Positions 32,939-40,961 of a DNA stretch of 64,000 nucleotides are shown here, in pieces. Within the stretch, counting starts at the first letter, position 1, and each line of letters opens with the position of its first letter. The translations under genes were made by a program, and so were the position numbers. Source of the DNA: Amycolatopsis keratiniphila subsp. keratiniphila (lineage in GTDB: Bacteria; Actinomycetota; Actinomycetes; Mycobacteriales; Pseudonocardiaceae); NCBI RefSeq assembly GCF_001620365.2, contig NZ_LQMT02000033.1:1-64000 (forward strand), given 5' to 3'. The notes beneath the pieces are model-generated. The model was not told the DNA's origin and did no database searches. It was given only the letters and a program-made list of their open reading frames with translations.

Positions 32939-33433
32939 TCAGTCGCGGTCCGCGGGCGCGTCGTCATGACGCGGCTTGAACGCGGCGGCGGTGTCCTTGA
33001 AGCTGTTGATCGTGCGCTCGGGCGCCTTGATCTTCTTCACCTTGCGGTAGCCGAGGAAGCCCGCGACCGCCGTCGTGGCGAGCATCAGCCCGAACACGAT
33101 CGCGAACGCCGCCCAGCGCATCAGCCACTCCGACAGCAGCTCGCCGAGGAAGAAAAAGAAGAAGAACGAGCTGTACAGCCCGACGACCAGCGCGACCAGG
33201 AAGAAGATGGCGCCCTTGAGGCCCTTCTTCGCCTCCGCGACGACCTCGGATTTGGCCAGCTCGACCTCGGCGCGGATCAGCGTCGAGACGTGTTGTGTGG
33301 CATCGCCGACGAGTTTCCCGAGGGACTGCTCGCTCGCTACCACGTCGTCATCGCTCGACAGGGGGAGGTAGGGCACGGCCCCCACGCCGTCGGGGCCGGT
33401 ACGTTCGTGCTTGGGGCTGCTCACACCGGTCAT
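32939..33433 (-). CDS. Holin-X/DUF1469-like membrane protein (Rv3669-like)
   Basis: A 164-residue protein with two membrane helices (around GAIFFLVALVVGLYSSFFFF and WAAFAIVFGLMLATTAVAGF) preceded by an amphipathic stretch LGKLVGDATQHVSTLIRAEV. This is the actinobacterial holin-X superfamily layout; despite the name these genes are chromosomal and not phage-derived here. ATG 33433 is used; GTG 33424 is possible. It heads the operon with ephE and DUF1992, as in mycobacteria. Confidence 0.85.
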   Translation of the reverse strand: MTGVSSPKHERTGPDGVGAVPYLPLSSDDDVVASEQSLGKLVGDATQHVSTLIRAEVELAKSEVVAEAKKGLKGAIFFLVALVVGLYSSFFFFFFLGELLSEWLMRWAAFAIVFGLMLATTAVAGFLGYRKVKKIKAPERTINSFKDTAAAFKPRHDDAPADRD

Positions 33434-33484
33434 CGTGCCACGTGCCCCGATCACGGGCGCGACGGACCGGCGAGTGTCGCCGGT

Positions 33485-34684
33485 TCAATCCTCGCGCGCG
33501 TGCACGCGACTGCGGTGCAGCAGCATCCCGGCGCCCGCCAGCGAGGCGACCGCCGAGGCGATCAAGACCGCCATCTTGGCTTGGTCCACGGCTTCGCCGT
33601 CGAGCGCGAGATCGGCGATCAGCAGGCTGACGGTGAACCCCACGCCGCCGAGCATCGACAGCGCCCCGATGTCACGCCAGCCCATGCCCCTGGGTTTCTC
33701 CGCGAGCTTGAACTTCACCGCGAGCAGGCTGGCGCCGAAGATCCCGAGCAGCTTCCCGCCGACCAGCCCGATCAGCACGGCCAGCGGCAACGCCGTGGTG
33801 AACACCGCGCTGAGCGATTCGCTGTCCACTTTGATCCCCGCGGCGAACAGCGCGAACAACGGCACCGCGACCGCGGCCGACCACGGCTGCAACCGGTGTT
33901 CGAGCCGGATCGCGGGCGCGTGCTCCTCGCCCTCGTCGGCGCGGACGCGGGTGAGCAGGCCGAGCGCGACGCCGGCGATGGTGGCGTGGATGCCCGCCGA
34001 ATGCACCGCGACCCAGGTGATCAAGGCCAGCGGCACGTAGATCCAGGCGCTGCGGACGCGGCGGTGCTGCAGGTACGCGTACAGCGCGAGCGCGACGACG
34101 GCGACACCCGCGGCGACGAGGTCGAACTTCGCGGTGAACAGGATCGCGATGAGCAGGATCGCGCCGAGGTCGTCGACCACCGCGAGCGAGAGCAGGAAGA
34201 CCCGGGCGCTGCTCGGCAGATTCGACGCGGTCAGCGCGAGCACGCCCAGCGCGAACGCGATGTCCGTGGCGACGGGGATGGCCCACGCCCGTTCGATACC
34301 CGGCGCTCCCCAGCCGACGGCAAGCGCGACCAGCGCCGGGACGACCATGCCGCCGATCGCGGCGACCACCGGCAGGATCGCCTGCTTGAACCGCGAAAGT
34401 TCACCGACCACGAGTTCACGTTTGAGTTCGAGCCCCGCGACGAAGAAGAAGAGCGCGAGCAGGCCGTCTTTCGCCCAGTCACCGATCGTCAGATTCAGGT
34501 GGAGCACTTCGGGGCCGAGCCGGAAATCGCGGATGGTGCGATAAAGGTCGTCGATGGGCGAATTCGCCCACAGGAGGGCGATCGCGGTGGCGCCGAGCAG
34601 GATCATTCCGCCGGTGGTCTCCGTGCGGAGATAGCGGGCGAAGTCCGCGACGACGGCTTTCGCGGGGCGGTTCGGGCCGGACAA
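33485..34684 (-). CDS. nhaA: Na+/H+ antiporter NhaA
   Basis: A 399-residue electrogenic antiporter of the NhaA family, 12 membrane helices. The ion-binding aspartates are in SLAVVDDLGAILLIAIL, and VPLFALFAAGI and LSMLGGVGFTVSLLI match conserved helices. TTG 34684 is chosen as the start because GGAGG stands 5 nt upstream (GGAGGTTGCC) and no ATG or GTG fits as well. It diverges from the peptide transporter with ~200 bp between starts. Likely role: pH and sodium homeostasis. Confidence 0.93.
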   Translation of the reverse strand: MSGPNRPAKAVVADFARYLRTETTGGMILLGATAIALLWANSPIDDLYRTIRDFRLGPEVLHLNLTIGDWAKDGLLALFFFVAGLELKRELVVGELSRFKQAILPVVAAIGGMVVPALVALAVGWGAPGIERAWAIPVATDIAFALGVLALTASNLPSSARVFLLSLAVVDDLGAILLIAILFTAKFDLVAAGVAVVALALYAYLQHRRVRSAWIYVPLALITWVAVHSAGIHATIAGVALGLLTRVRADEGEEHAPAIRLEHRLQPWSAAVAVPLFALFAAGIKVDSESLSAVFTTALPLAVLIGLVGGKLLGIFGASLLAVKFKLAEKPRGMGWRDIGALSMLGGVGFTVSLLIADLALDGEAVDQAKMAVLIASAVASLAGAGMLLHRSRVHARED

Positions 34685-34892
34685 GGCAACCTCCGGTTTT
34701 CGGCGACGATGAATACTGTTGCCGACCAGGCTTCCCGGCGCACCTTGACGCGACTTTAACGCCCGGAGCTGCGGAAATCATGCCTTCATGACGGTTGACA
34801 CAAGATCCATGCGGACGTCGGTGTCCCGTCCACATGCTGGGCTTCTAGCATGTCAACTGAAAACCGACAACGATGTCTTCGATAAGGACGGC

Positions 34893-36353
34893 ATGGTGAG
34901 TACCTCTACCGAGGTCCAGCAAGACACGAGGTTCTTCGGGCACCCACGAGGGCTGGCGAACCTCTTCGGCGTCGAGATGTGGGAACGGTTCTCGTTCTAC
35001 GGGATGCTCGGCATCCTCCCCATCTACCTCTACTACGAAGTCAGTCAGGGTGGCCTCGCGCTGCCGAAGGCCTCCGCGCTCGGCATCGTCGGCGCGTACG
35101 GCGGCATGGTCTACCTGTCGGCGGTGATCGGCGCCTGGGTCGCGGACCGCGTCCTCGGCTCCGAACGGACGCTGTTCTACAGCGCCATCCTGATCATGAT
35201 CGGGCACATCAGTCTCGCCGTGCTGCCGGGGCTGGCGGGTATCGGCGTCGGTCTCGTCTGCGTCGCGGTGGGCAGTGGTGGGCTGAAGTCCAACGCCACG
35301 GCCATCGTCGGGACGCTGTACGCGCCGGGTGACGAACGCCGCGACGGTGGTTTCACCATCTTCTACATGGGCGTCAACATCGGCGGTTTCGTCGGGCCGC
35401 TGCTGACCGGCCTCGCGCAGAGCGAGATCGGTTTCCACGTCGGCTTCGGGCTCGCCGCCGTCGGGATGGCGCTCGGCCTGATCCAGTACACGATCGGCCG
35501 CAAGAACCTCGGCGAGAAGGCGAGCGAGGTCCCCAACCCGCTGCCCGCGTCGCAGCGGCCGCTGGTCTTCGGCGGCACCCTGGTGGGTGTCGTGGCGATC
35601 GTGCTGCTCGTGGTCTTCGGCGTGATCAACCCGGGCAACCTCGTCGACGTCGTAGTCTGGGCCGTCGCGGTCATCTCGGTGATCTACTTCGTGGTGATCA
35701 TCAGCAGCAAGAAGATCACCTCCGACGAACGCAGCCGGGTGTACTCGTTCATCCCGATGTTCATCGCGAGCGCCGCGTTCTTCTCGCTGTACCAGCAGCA
35801 GTTCACCGTCGTCGCGGCCTACACCGACGAGCGGCTGAACCGGACGATCTTCGGCTGGGAGATGCCGGTCGCGTGGGTCAACTCGATCAACCCGGTGTTC
35901 ATCATCCTGTTCGCGCCGGTGATCGCGGCGATCTGGACGAAGCTCGGCTCGCGGCAGCCGTCCTCGCCGATCAAGTTCGTGCTCGGCACGGTCACCATGG
36001 GCGTGGCGTTCCTGCTGTTCCTCCCGATGGTCGGCAGCGGCAAGAACGCGAGCCCGCTGCTCGCGCTGGCCGGCATCCTGTTCGTGTTCACCATGGCGGA
36101 GCTGATGCTTTCGCCGGTCGGTCTCTCGCTGTCGACCAAACTCGCGCCGGAGGCGTTCAGGACGCAGATGGTGGCGCTGAACTTCCTGTCGATCTCGCTC
36201 GGTACGGCGATGTCCGGGAAGCTCGCCGAGTACTACACGGTCGACGACGAAGCGCCGTACTTCAGCATCGTCGGCGGTGTGGCCATCGTGGTCGGTGTAG
36301 CGCTCCTGGTGGCGACGCCGATGATCCGCAAGCTGATGAAGGGCGTTCACTGA
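34893..36353 (+). CDS. Proton-coupled oligopeptide transporter (POT/PTR2)
   Basis: A 486-residue importer of di- and tripeptides. Family signatures are EMWERFSFYGMLGI in helix 1 (the ExxERF proton-coupling motif) and FYMGVNIGGFVGPLL (PTR2 signature 2). Fourteen membrane segments are expected from the hydrophobic profile. ATG 34893 is selected because AAGGA precedes it by 5 nt; the open frame upstream lacks conserved sequence. A hairpin terminator follows 42 bp after the stop. Confidence 0.92.
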   Translation: MVSTSTEVQQDTRFFGHPRGLANLFGVEMWERFSFYGMLGILPIYLYYEVSQGGLALPKASALGIVGAYGGMVYLSAVIGAWVADRVLGSERTLFYSAILIMIGHISLAVLPGLAGIGVGLVCVAVGSGGLKSNATAIVGTLYAPGDERRDGGFTIFYMGVNIGGFVGPLLTGLAQSEIGFHVGFGLAAVGMALGLIQYTIGRKNLGEKASEVPNPLPASQRPLVFGGTLVGVVAIVLLVVFGVINPGNLVDVVVWAVAVISVIYFVVIISSKKITSDERSRVYSFIPMFIASAAFFSLYQQQFTVVAAYTDERLNRTIFGWEMPVAWVNSINPVFIILFAPVIAAIWTKLGSRQPSSPIKFVLGTVTMGVAFLLFLPMVGSGKNASPLLALAGILFVFTMAELMLSPVGLSLSTKLAPEAFRTQMVALNFLSISLGTAMSGKLAEYYTVDDEAPYFSIVGGVAIVVGVALLVATPMIRKLMKGVH

Positions 36354-36394
36354 CGCACTTCTTCCCGCGCTGACGAGCGACCCTCGGAGGTGCT

Positions 36395-36437
36395 GAAAGG
36401 GCCCTTCACCGCATAGGAAGCGGTGAAGGGCCCTTTC
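36395..36437. terminator. Gene-end hairpin after the peptide transporter
   Basis: Perfect 17-bp arms 36395-36411 and 36421-36437 with a 9-nt loop (arms GAAAGGGCCCTTCACCG). It lies between converging genes and contains the GGGCCC and TTCAC elements also seen in families B and C. Confidence 0.8.
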
Positions 36438-36454
36438 GCTACCTGGGACCGCCG

Positions 36455-37174
36455 TTAGCCCACGGTGGTCCCGAACAGCACACCGACGTAGTACGTCACC
36501 ACCATCGTCAGCGCGCCCACGCCGACGTTCCGCGCGATCGCGCGGCCGGCCCGGGCGTCGCCGAGTTTCGCGCTGATGAACCCGGTCAGCGCCAGCCCGA
36601 CCACGACGGCCGCCGCGCACGCCCAGACGCGTGCCGAGGTCGACGTCCACACGATCGCCAGCAACGGCAGCAGCGCGCCGACGGTGAACGCCACCAGCGA
36701 GGCCCATGCCGCCTGCCACGGGCTGGTCAGGTTGTCCGGATCGATGCCGAGTTCGGCCTCGGCGTGCGCCTGCAGCGCGTCCTTTTCGGTCAGTTCGCGG
36801 GCGACCTCGGCGGCCAGTTCCGGGGAAAGGCCCTTGCCTTCGTAGATCTGCGCGAGTTCCCGTTCTTCGGCTTCGGGCATCTCTTTCAGTTCGCGCTTTT
36901 CCAGCCGCAACTGTGCGCGTTCGGTGTCGCGCTGGGTGCTCACGGAGACGTATTCGCCACCCGCCATCGAAAGCGCGCCCGCGACGAGCCCCGCGATTCC
37001 CGCGGTGGCGATCATTGTGGAGTCGGTGGTCGCGCCCGCGACGCCGACCACGATGCCCGCCACCGACACGATCCCGTCGTTCGCGCCGAGCACCCCGGCG
37101 CGCAACCAGTTCAGTTTGCCGCCCAGATCCGCGTGCGGTTCGTGGGGATGTTCGGTCGATACCGTATCGGTCAC
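36455..37174 (-). CDS. VIT1/CCC1-family Fe/Mn transporter
   Basis: A 239-residue membrane protein of the vacuolar iron transporter family. WLRAGVLGANDGIVSVAGIV is the conserved first helix; five helices are visible, with a cytosolic charged loop (ERELAQIYEGKGLSPELAAE) that in this family binds metal through Glu residues. It should export or sequester Fe2+ or Mn2+. GTG 37174 is the start. It diverges from the kinase/Thg1 operon. Confidence 0.9.
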   Translation of the reverse strand: MTDTVSTEHPHEPHADLGGKLNWLRAGVLGANDGIVSVAGIVVGVAGATTDSTMIATAGIAGLVAGALSMAGGEYVSVSTQRDTERAQLRLEKRELKEMPEAEERELAQIYEGKGLSPELAAEVARELTEKDALQAHAEAELGIDPDNLTSPWQAAWASLVAFTVGALLPLLAIVWTSTSARVWACAAAVVVGLALTGFISAKLGDARAGRAIARNVGVGALTMVVTYYVGVLFGTTVG

Positions 37175-37232
37175 CGTTTCAGTGAAACACGGAAAACGGC
37201 ACGATGCGAGCGGAAAGCGTTTCGGTCAATTG

Positions 37233-37279
37233 AGGCAATCCTTATTCATTATTGCCTTACCTAAGTCGTCGGATAGATT
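37233..37279 (+). promoter_or_regulatory. Promoter and operator of the RNA-repair-like operon
   Basis: TTGCCT (37252-37257), a 16-nt spacer and TAGATT (37274-37279) form a good promoter whose -10 ends 7 nt before ATG 37287, implying a leaderless mRNA. The -35 lies within the right arm of an inverted repeat AGGCAAT (37233-37239)/ATTGCCT (37251-37257), so a bound repressor would block it. The region is AT-rich for this genome. Confidence 0.55.
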
Positions 37280-37286
37280 GCCGGAC

Positions 37287-37739
37287 ATGGCCGAGGTGAT
37301 GATCCTGATCGGGTTGCAGGCGTCCGGGAAGTCGACGTTCTTCCGGCGGGCGTTCGCGGGCACGCACGTCCACCTCAGCAAGGACCACTTCCCGAACGCC
37401 AAACGACGGCAGCGGCGGCAGCTGCGGATGCTGGCCGAGGCGCTCGAAGAGGGCCGTTCGGTGGTCGTGGACAACACCAATCCGTCGCCGGAGGAGTGGA
37501 CGCCGCTGATCGAAGTCGCGAGACGGCACGGCGCGCGCGTCTGCGGGTACTGGTTCCCGCCGGATCTCGAAGGCTCCCAAGAGCGCAACGCGCTCCGGAG
37601 CGGCAAAACCCGGGTGCCCGACGTCGGTCTGTATGCGACTCTCAAGCGGCTGCGGCGTCCGAGCGCCGAAGACGGTTTCGACGAGCTGTACACCGTCGGT
37701 TTCGACGGCGAAGGCGGTTTCGTCGTGGAGCGGGGGTGA
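37287..37739 (+). CDS. P-loop polynucleotide-kinase-like protein
   Basis: A 150-residue single-domain kinase. Walker A is GLQASGKST (residues 9-17). D33 in LSKDHF is where T4 polynucleotide kinase has its catalytic Asp, and VVVDNTNPSPEEW (D62) is the lid/Walker-B-like motif of the AAA_33/Pnk group. It lacks a phosphatase domain. The next gene, 3 bp later, is a Thg1-like nucleotidyltransferase, so an RNA 5'-end kinase acting before template-dependent end addition is a good inference. A zeta-toxin-like sugar kinase is an alternative, but no antitoxin is adjacent. Confidence 0.8.
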   Translation: MAEVMILIGLQASGKSTFFRRAFAGTHVHLSKDHFPNAKRRQRRQLRMLAEALEEGRSVVVDNTNPSPEEWTPLIEVARRHGARVCGYWFPPDLEGSQERNALRSGKTRVPDVGLYATLKRLRRPSAEDGFDELYTVGFDGEGGFVVERG

Positions 37740-37742
37740 GGC

Positions 37743-38519
37743 ATGGACGCCGGTGATTTCGAGGCACGGCAACGGGAACGCGAGTGGTTCCACGGGCTGA
37801 CCGTGCCACCGGGAGCCTGGACGGTGCTCCGCGTCGACGGCCGGGGTTTCTCCAAGTTCACCGAAGCGCGGTTCGAGAAACCGTTCGATCCCCGGTTCGC
37901 CGACTGCATGGCCGAAGCGGCGAGCGCGTTGCTGGCGGAGTTCGCCTCGCCTTACGTGTACACGGAAAGCGACGAGATCTCGCTGGTGCTCCCGCCGTCC
38001 GCCGCTCTGTTCGGCCGGGGCGTGGAGAAGCTCGTGTCGATCTCCGCCGGCGTCGCGTCGGCCGCGTTCACTCACGCGGCCGGGGTGCCCGCGCACTTCG
38101 ACGGCCGGGTCTGGCTCGGCACGACCGCGGACGACGTCGTCGACTACTTCTCCTGGCGTCAGGCGGACGCGGCCCGCTGCGCGCTCAACGGCTGGTGCTA
38201 CTGGATCCTGCGCAAGGCGGGGAAATCGCCGAGTGAGGCCGGCGCGGCTCTCGAAGGCACTGGCGTCTCCGAGAAGAACGAATTGCTCTTCGCGCACGGC
38301 GTCAATTTCGCCGAAGTCCCCGCCTGGCAGCGCCGCGGCGTCGGGCTGTACCGGGAGTCCTACGAGCGCACCGGTTTCGACCCGGTGCGAGAGGTCGAGG
38401 TCTCCGCGATCCGCCGCCGCGTCCGCGTCGACCGCGAGTTGCCGATGAAGGGCGAATATCGCGCCTTCCTCGGCGAGTTGCTTCAGCCGATCGGCTCGGG
38501 CAGCCGCCGCACGGAGTAG
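37743..38519 (+). CDS. Thg1-like 3'-5' RNA polymerase (TLP)
   Basis: A 258-residue member of the tRNA-His guanylyltransferase superfamily. Two-metal catalytic carboxylates are D32 (RVDGRGFSKFT), D77 and E78 (YTESDEISLVL), closely matching D29/D76/E77 of human Thg1. The HINNLYN block of true Thg1 is replaced by CALNGWCYWIL, as in bacterial Thg1-like proteins, which add nucleotides in the 3'-5' direction to repair truncated tRNA 5' ends. It follows the kinase by 3 bp. The last 37 bp overlap the converging DUF2848 gene. Confidence 0.88.
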   Translation: MDAGDFEARQREREWFHGLTVPPGAWTVLRVDGRGFSKFTEARFEKPFDPRFADCMAEAASALLAEFASPYVYTESDEISLVLPPSAALFGRGVEKLVSISAGVASAAFTHAAGVPAHFDGRVWLGTTADDVVDYFSWRQADAARCALNGWCYWILRKAGKSPSEAGAALEGTGVSEKNELLFAHGVNFAEVPAWQRRGVGLYRESYERTGFDPVREVEVSAIRRRVRVDRELPMKGEYRAFLGELLQPIGSGSRRTE

Positions 38520-39163
38520 GCGAGTTCGATCGTCTCGCCGGTCGCCGGGTCGCCCAGTTCGACGCGCCAGGAGCCGGCGAACTGGTCGACGCCGTGCACC
38601 ATCGGGATCGTCCCGGAGATCAGCACGGTCCCCGGGGCGTAGAGGTCACGCTCGCGCAGCACGTCCAGCCAGTACGACGGCGGGAGCAGCTCGGCGAGTT
38701 TCCCTTGCTGGATCAGGGTTTCCCCGGCCCAGGCGGACAACGTGAGGTCGTCGAGCCGGTCCTGGACGTCCACGAGCCGCCACGCCTTGGTGGCGAGGAC
38801 GTCGGGGCCGGCGTTCTTGCTCCACGCGACGCCGTGCGCTTCGAGCGCGCGGTCGGTGTGGTCGCAGGCGGCGGTCAGGAGGACGTCCTCCGGCTCGGGA
38901 CCGGTGATGACGATGGCCCATTCGGCCTCGCCGGAGGTCCGCTCGTGCTGCACCGGGACCTCGTCGGTCTGACTCGCCAGGTACGGCGCGACCGGGTAGA
39001 GCGCCGGGATCACCGAAGGCGCGGGGACGCCGAGTTCGGCCAGTTCGGCCACGTGGGCGGCGACGTCCTCCTGGCTGCGACCGGCGTATCCGGCGTTCAG
39101 CAGCGTGTGGACCTCGGTCCGCCGCTCCTGGCCGTCGGGAAGGGTGAAACGCAGCTCAGGCAT
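38483..39163 (-). CDS. DUF2848 protein (FAH-like fold)
   Basis: A 226-residue protein of the DUF2848 family, related to fumarylacetoacetate-hydrolase folds. Visible parts: VIPALYPVAPYLASQ, WSKNAGPDVLATKAW, TVLISGTIPMVHG. Members usually sit with organic-acid transporters, as here, where an MHS transporter and cupin are divergent. A hydrolase or decarboxylase for an imported carboxylic acid is inferred. ATG 39163 lies 33 bp from a TTGTATACAA operator. Confidence 0.85.
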   Translation of the reverse strand: MPELRFTLPDGQERRTEVHTLLNAGYAGRSQEDVAAHVAELAELGVPAPSVIPALYPVAPYLASQTDEVPVQHERTSGEAEWAIVITGPEPEDVLLTAACDHTDRALEAHGVAWSKNAGPDVLATKAWRLVDVQDRLDDLTLSAWAGETLIQQGKLAELLPPSYWLDVLRERDLYAPGTVLISGTIPMVHGVDQFAGSWRVELGDPATGETIELAYSVRRLPEPIG

Positions 39164-39195
39164 CTATCCTCCGAGATTGGGGGTTGCGCATACAG

Positions 39196-39207
39196 CTTGT
39201 ATACAAG
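39196..39207. promoter_or_regulatory. Perfect CTTGTATACAAG operator between divergent genes
   Basis: A 12-bp perfect palindrome, the core TTGTATACAA being a classic site for GntR/FadR-FCD regulators. It lies 33 bp from the DUF2848 start and 64 bp from the transporter start, so one regulator could control both directions. No GntR gene is in the window. Confidence 0.6.
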
Positions 39208-39270
39208 GAGTATATCCGCAATTCAACCCCTCCCGGCGGGGTTGCGGATCTCCTACGGACGGATGTGGAC

Positions 39271-40575
39271 ATGACCTCACCAGCCGGTGACCGGCGTTCG
39301 TTGCACAAGGCCTTCGCGGCCAGCCTCTCGGGGACAGCGCTCGAGTGGTACGACTTCGCGGCCTACTCGGTGGCGGCCGCGACGATCTTCGGGCATCTCT
39401 TCTTTCCCTCGGAAGACCAGCTCGCGAGCACGATGGCGGCGTTCTCGACCTACGCCGTCGGCTACCTCGCCCGGCCGCTCGGCGGGTTCCTCTTCGGCCG
39501 CCTCGGCGACGTGCTCGGCCGCAAACGCATCCTGGTCATGACGCTCGTGCTCACCGGCGTGGCGACGTTCCTCATCGGCGTCCTGCCCACGTACGAGACC
39601 ATCGGCGGCTTCGCGGCGGTGCTGCTCGTGGCGCTGCGGTTCGCGCAGGGCGTCGGCATCGGCGGCGAATGGGGTGGCGCCGTCCTGCTGTCGAGTGAGT
39701 TCGGCGATCCCGGCAAACGAGGCTTCTGGGCGTCGGCCGCGCAGATCGGCCCGCCCGCGGGCAACCTGCTCGCCAACGGTGTCCTCGCCGTCCTGGCCGC
39801 GCTGCTCACCGAGGACCAGTTCAACAGCTGGGGCTGGCGGATCGCGTTCCTGCTGTCCGGCGCGCTCGTCGGGTTCGGGCTGTGGATCCGGCTCAAGCTG
39901 GAGGAGACGCCGGTCTTCAAGCAGATCCAGGAGCGGGGCGAACGTTCGTCGGCGCCGATCTCCGAGGTCTTCCGCACCGAACGCCGCGCGCTCGTGGCGG
40001 CCGTCCTGATCCGCGTCTGCCCGGACGTGCTCTACGCGCTGTTCACCGTCTTCGTCCTCACCTACGTCACCACGCACACCGACCTCTCGCGCGGCGCCGG
40101 GCTGGCCGCGGTGATGATCGGTTCCGCGTTCCAGCTGATCCTGATGCCGCTGTTCGGCGCGCTCTCGGACCGGGTCTCCCGGCGCAAGATGTACCTGTTC
40201 GCGACCATCGCCGCCGGGATCTGGCCGTTCGTGTTCTTCCCGATGGTCAGCGGCGGCTCGTTCGCGATGCTGGCGATCGGGATCGTGCTCGCGCTGGTCA
40301 TCCACGCCGCGCTCTACGGCCCGCAGGCCGCCCTCGTCACCGAGCAGTTCTCGCCGCGCCTGCGCTACACCGGCAGCTCGCTGGCGTACACGCTGGCCGG
40401 CGTGATCGGCGGGGCGCCCGCGCCGCTGCTGTTCACCGCGCTGCTGGCCGGTTTCGACACCTGGCTCGCGATCGGGGGCTACTTGCTCGTGACCGCGGTG
40501 GTGACCATCATCGGTGTCGTGCTCGCCCGTGACCCGGACCGCGAGGAGGCCGCTGCCATGGAGCCCGTGCGATGA
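39271..40575 (+). CDS. MHS-family metabolite:H+ symporter
   Basis: A 434-residue, 12-helix transporter of the metabolite:H+ symporter family (ShiA/ProP/KgtP relatives). Signatures: GTALEWYDFAAYSVAAA at the start, GGFLFGRLGDVLGRKRIL as motif A, and GVGIGGEWGGAVLL in helix 4-5. It should import an organic acid or similar solute, probably the DUF2848 substrate. ATG 39271 is preferred; the frame upstream runs through the operator. It overlaps the cupin gene (ATGA). Confidence 0.9.
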   Translation: MTSPAGDRRSLHKAFAASLSGTALEWYDFAAYSVAAATIFGHLFFPSEDQLASTMAAFSTYAVGYLARPLGGFLFGRLGDVLGRKRILVMTLVLTGVATFLIGVLPTYETIGGFAAVLLVALRFAQGVGIGGEWGGAVLLSSEFGDPGKRGFWASAAQIGPPAGNLLANGVLAVLAALLTEDQFNSWGWRIAFLLSGALVGFGLWIRLKLEETPVFKQIQERGERSSAPISEVFRTERRALVAAVLIRVCPDVLYALFTVFVLTYVTTHTDLSRGAGLAAVMIGSAFQLILMPLFGALSDRVSRRKMYLFATIAAGIWPFVFFPMVSGGSFAMLAIGIVLALVIHAALYGPQAALVTEQFSPRLRYTGSSLAYTLAGVIGGAPAPLLFTALLAGFDTWLAIGGYLLVTAVVTIIGVVLARDPDREEAAAMEPVR

Positions 40576-40907
40576 CCTGGGCTCGGATGTCCACTGTGGA
40601 GGGTCTGCCGCTGATCGGCGGACAGGGCCGGTTCCGGACGCTCGCGACGGCGGAAGGCGGCCTGGCGTACGAGATCTGTTATCCGGCGGGCGTCGCTTCG
40701 CCCGTGCACAGCCACGATCACGACAGCATCGTGTACCTGATTTCGGGTTCGCTGCGCGGCACGCTCGACGGCCGGGAAGTGACGCTCGAAGCGGGCGGGA
40801 CCATCGTCCATCCGCGCGGAGTCCCGCACAGCGTCGAGGCCATTGTGGACAGTCAGTGGGTCGAGTTCAAGACGCCGCCGCCTTCGCGGCCACCGATCGC
40901 GGAATGA
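40572..40907 (+). CDS. Small cupin protein
   Basis: A 111-residue single-domain cupin. Motif 1 is HSHDHDSIVYLISGSLRG (three metal-ligand histidines) and motif 2 is GGTIVHPRGVPHSVEA. Metal-dependent isomerase or dioxygenase, or a sensor role, are typical. It overlaps the transporter stop by 4 bp, so it belongs to the same carboxylate locus. Two copies of the GTCCA/TGGAC palindrome motif lie within it (40589-40601 and 40839-40850). Confidence 0.88.
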   Translation: MTWARMSTVEGLPLIGGQGRFRTLATAEGGLAYEICYPAGVASPVHSHDHDSIVYLISGSLRGTLDGREVTLEAGGTIVHPRGVPHSVEAIVDSQWVEFKTPPPSRPPIAE

Positions 40908-40911
40908 AGAA

Positions 40912-40948
40912 ACCGGGGCGGACACTGATATCCAGCGTCCGCCCCGGT
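40912..40948. terminator. Hairpin between converging genes
   Basis: Perfect 12-bp arms ACCGGGGCGGAC (40912-40923) and complement (40937-40948), 13-nt loop, directly after the cupin stop. Confidence 0.75.
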
Positions 40949-40961
40949 CGGGAGGAAAGTC

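Noticed and set aside
32939-33433. Phage holin as evidence of a prophage
   Set aside because: Holin-X-like membrane proteins are ordinary chromosomal genes next to ephE in actinobacteria, and no other phage gene is present.
37287-37739. Zeta-type toxin of a toxin-antitoxin pair
   Set aside because: No epsilon-like antitoxin or small partner gene; the coupled gene is a Thg1-like polymerase and the motif set fits polynucleotide kinases better.
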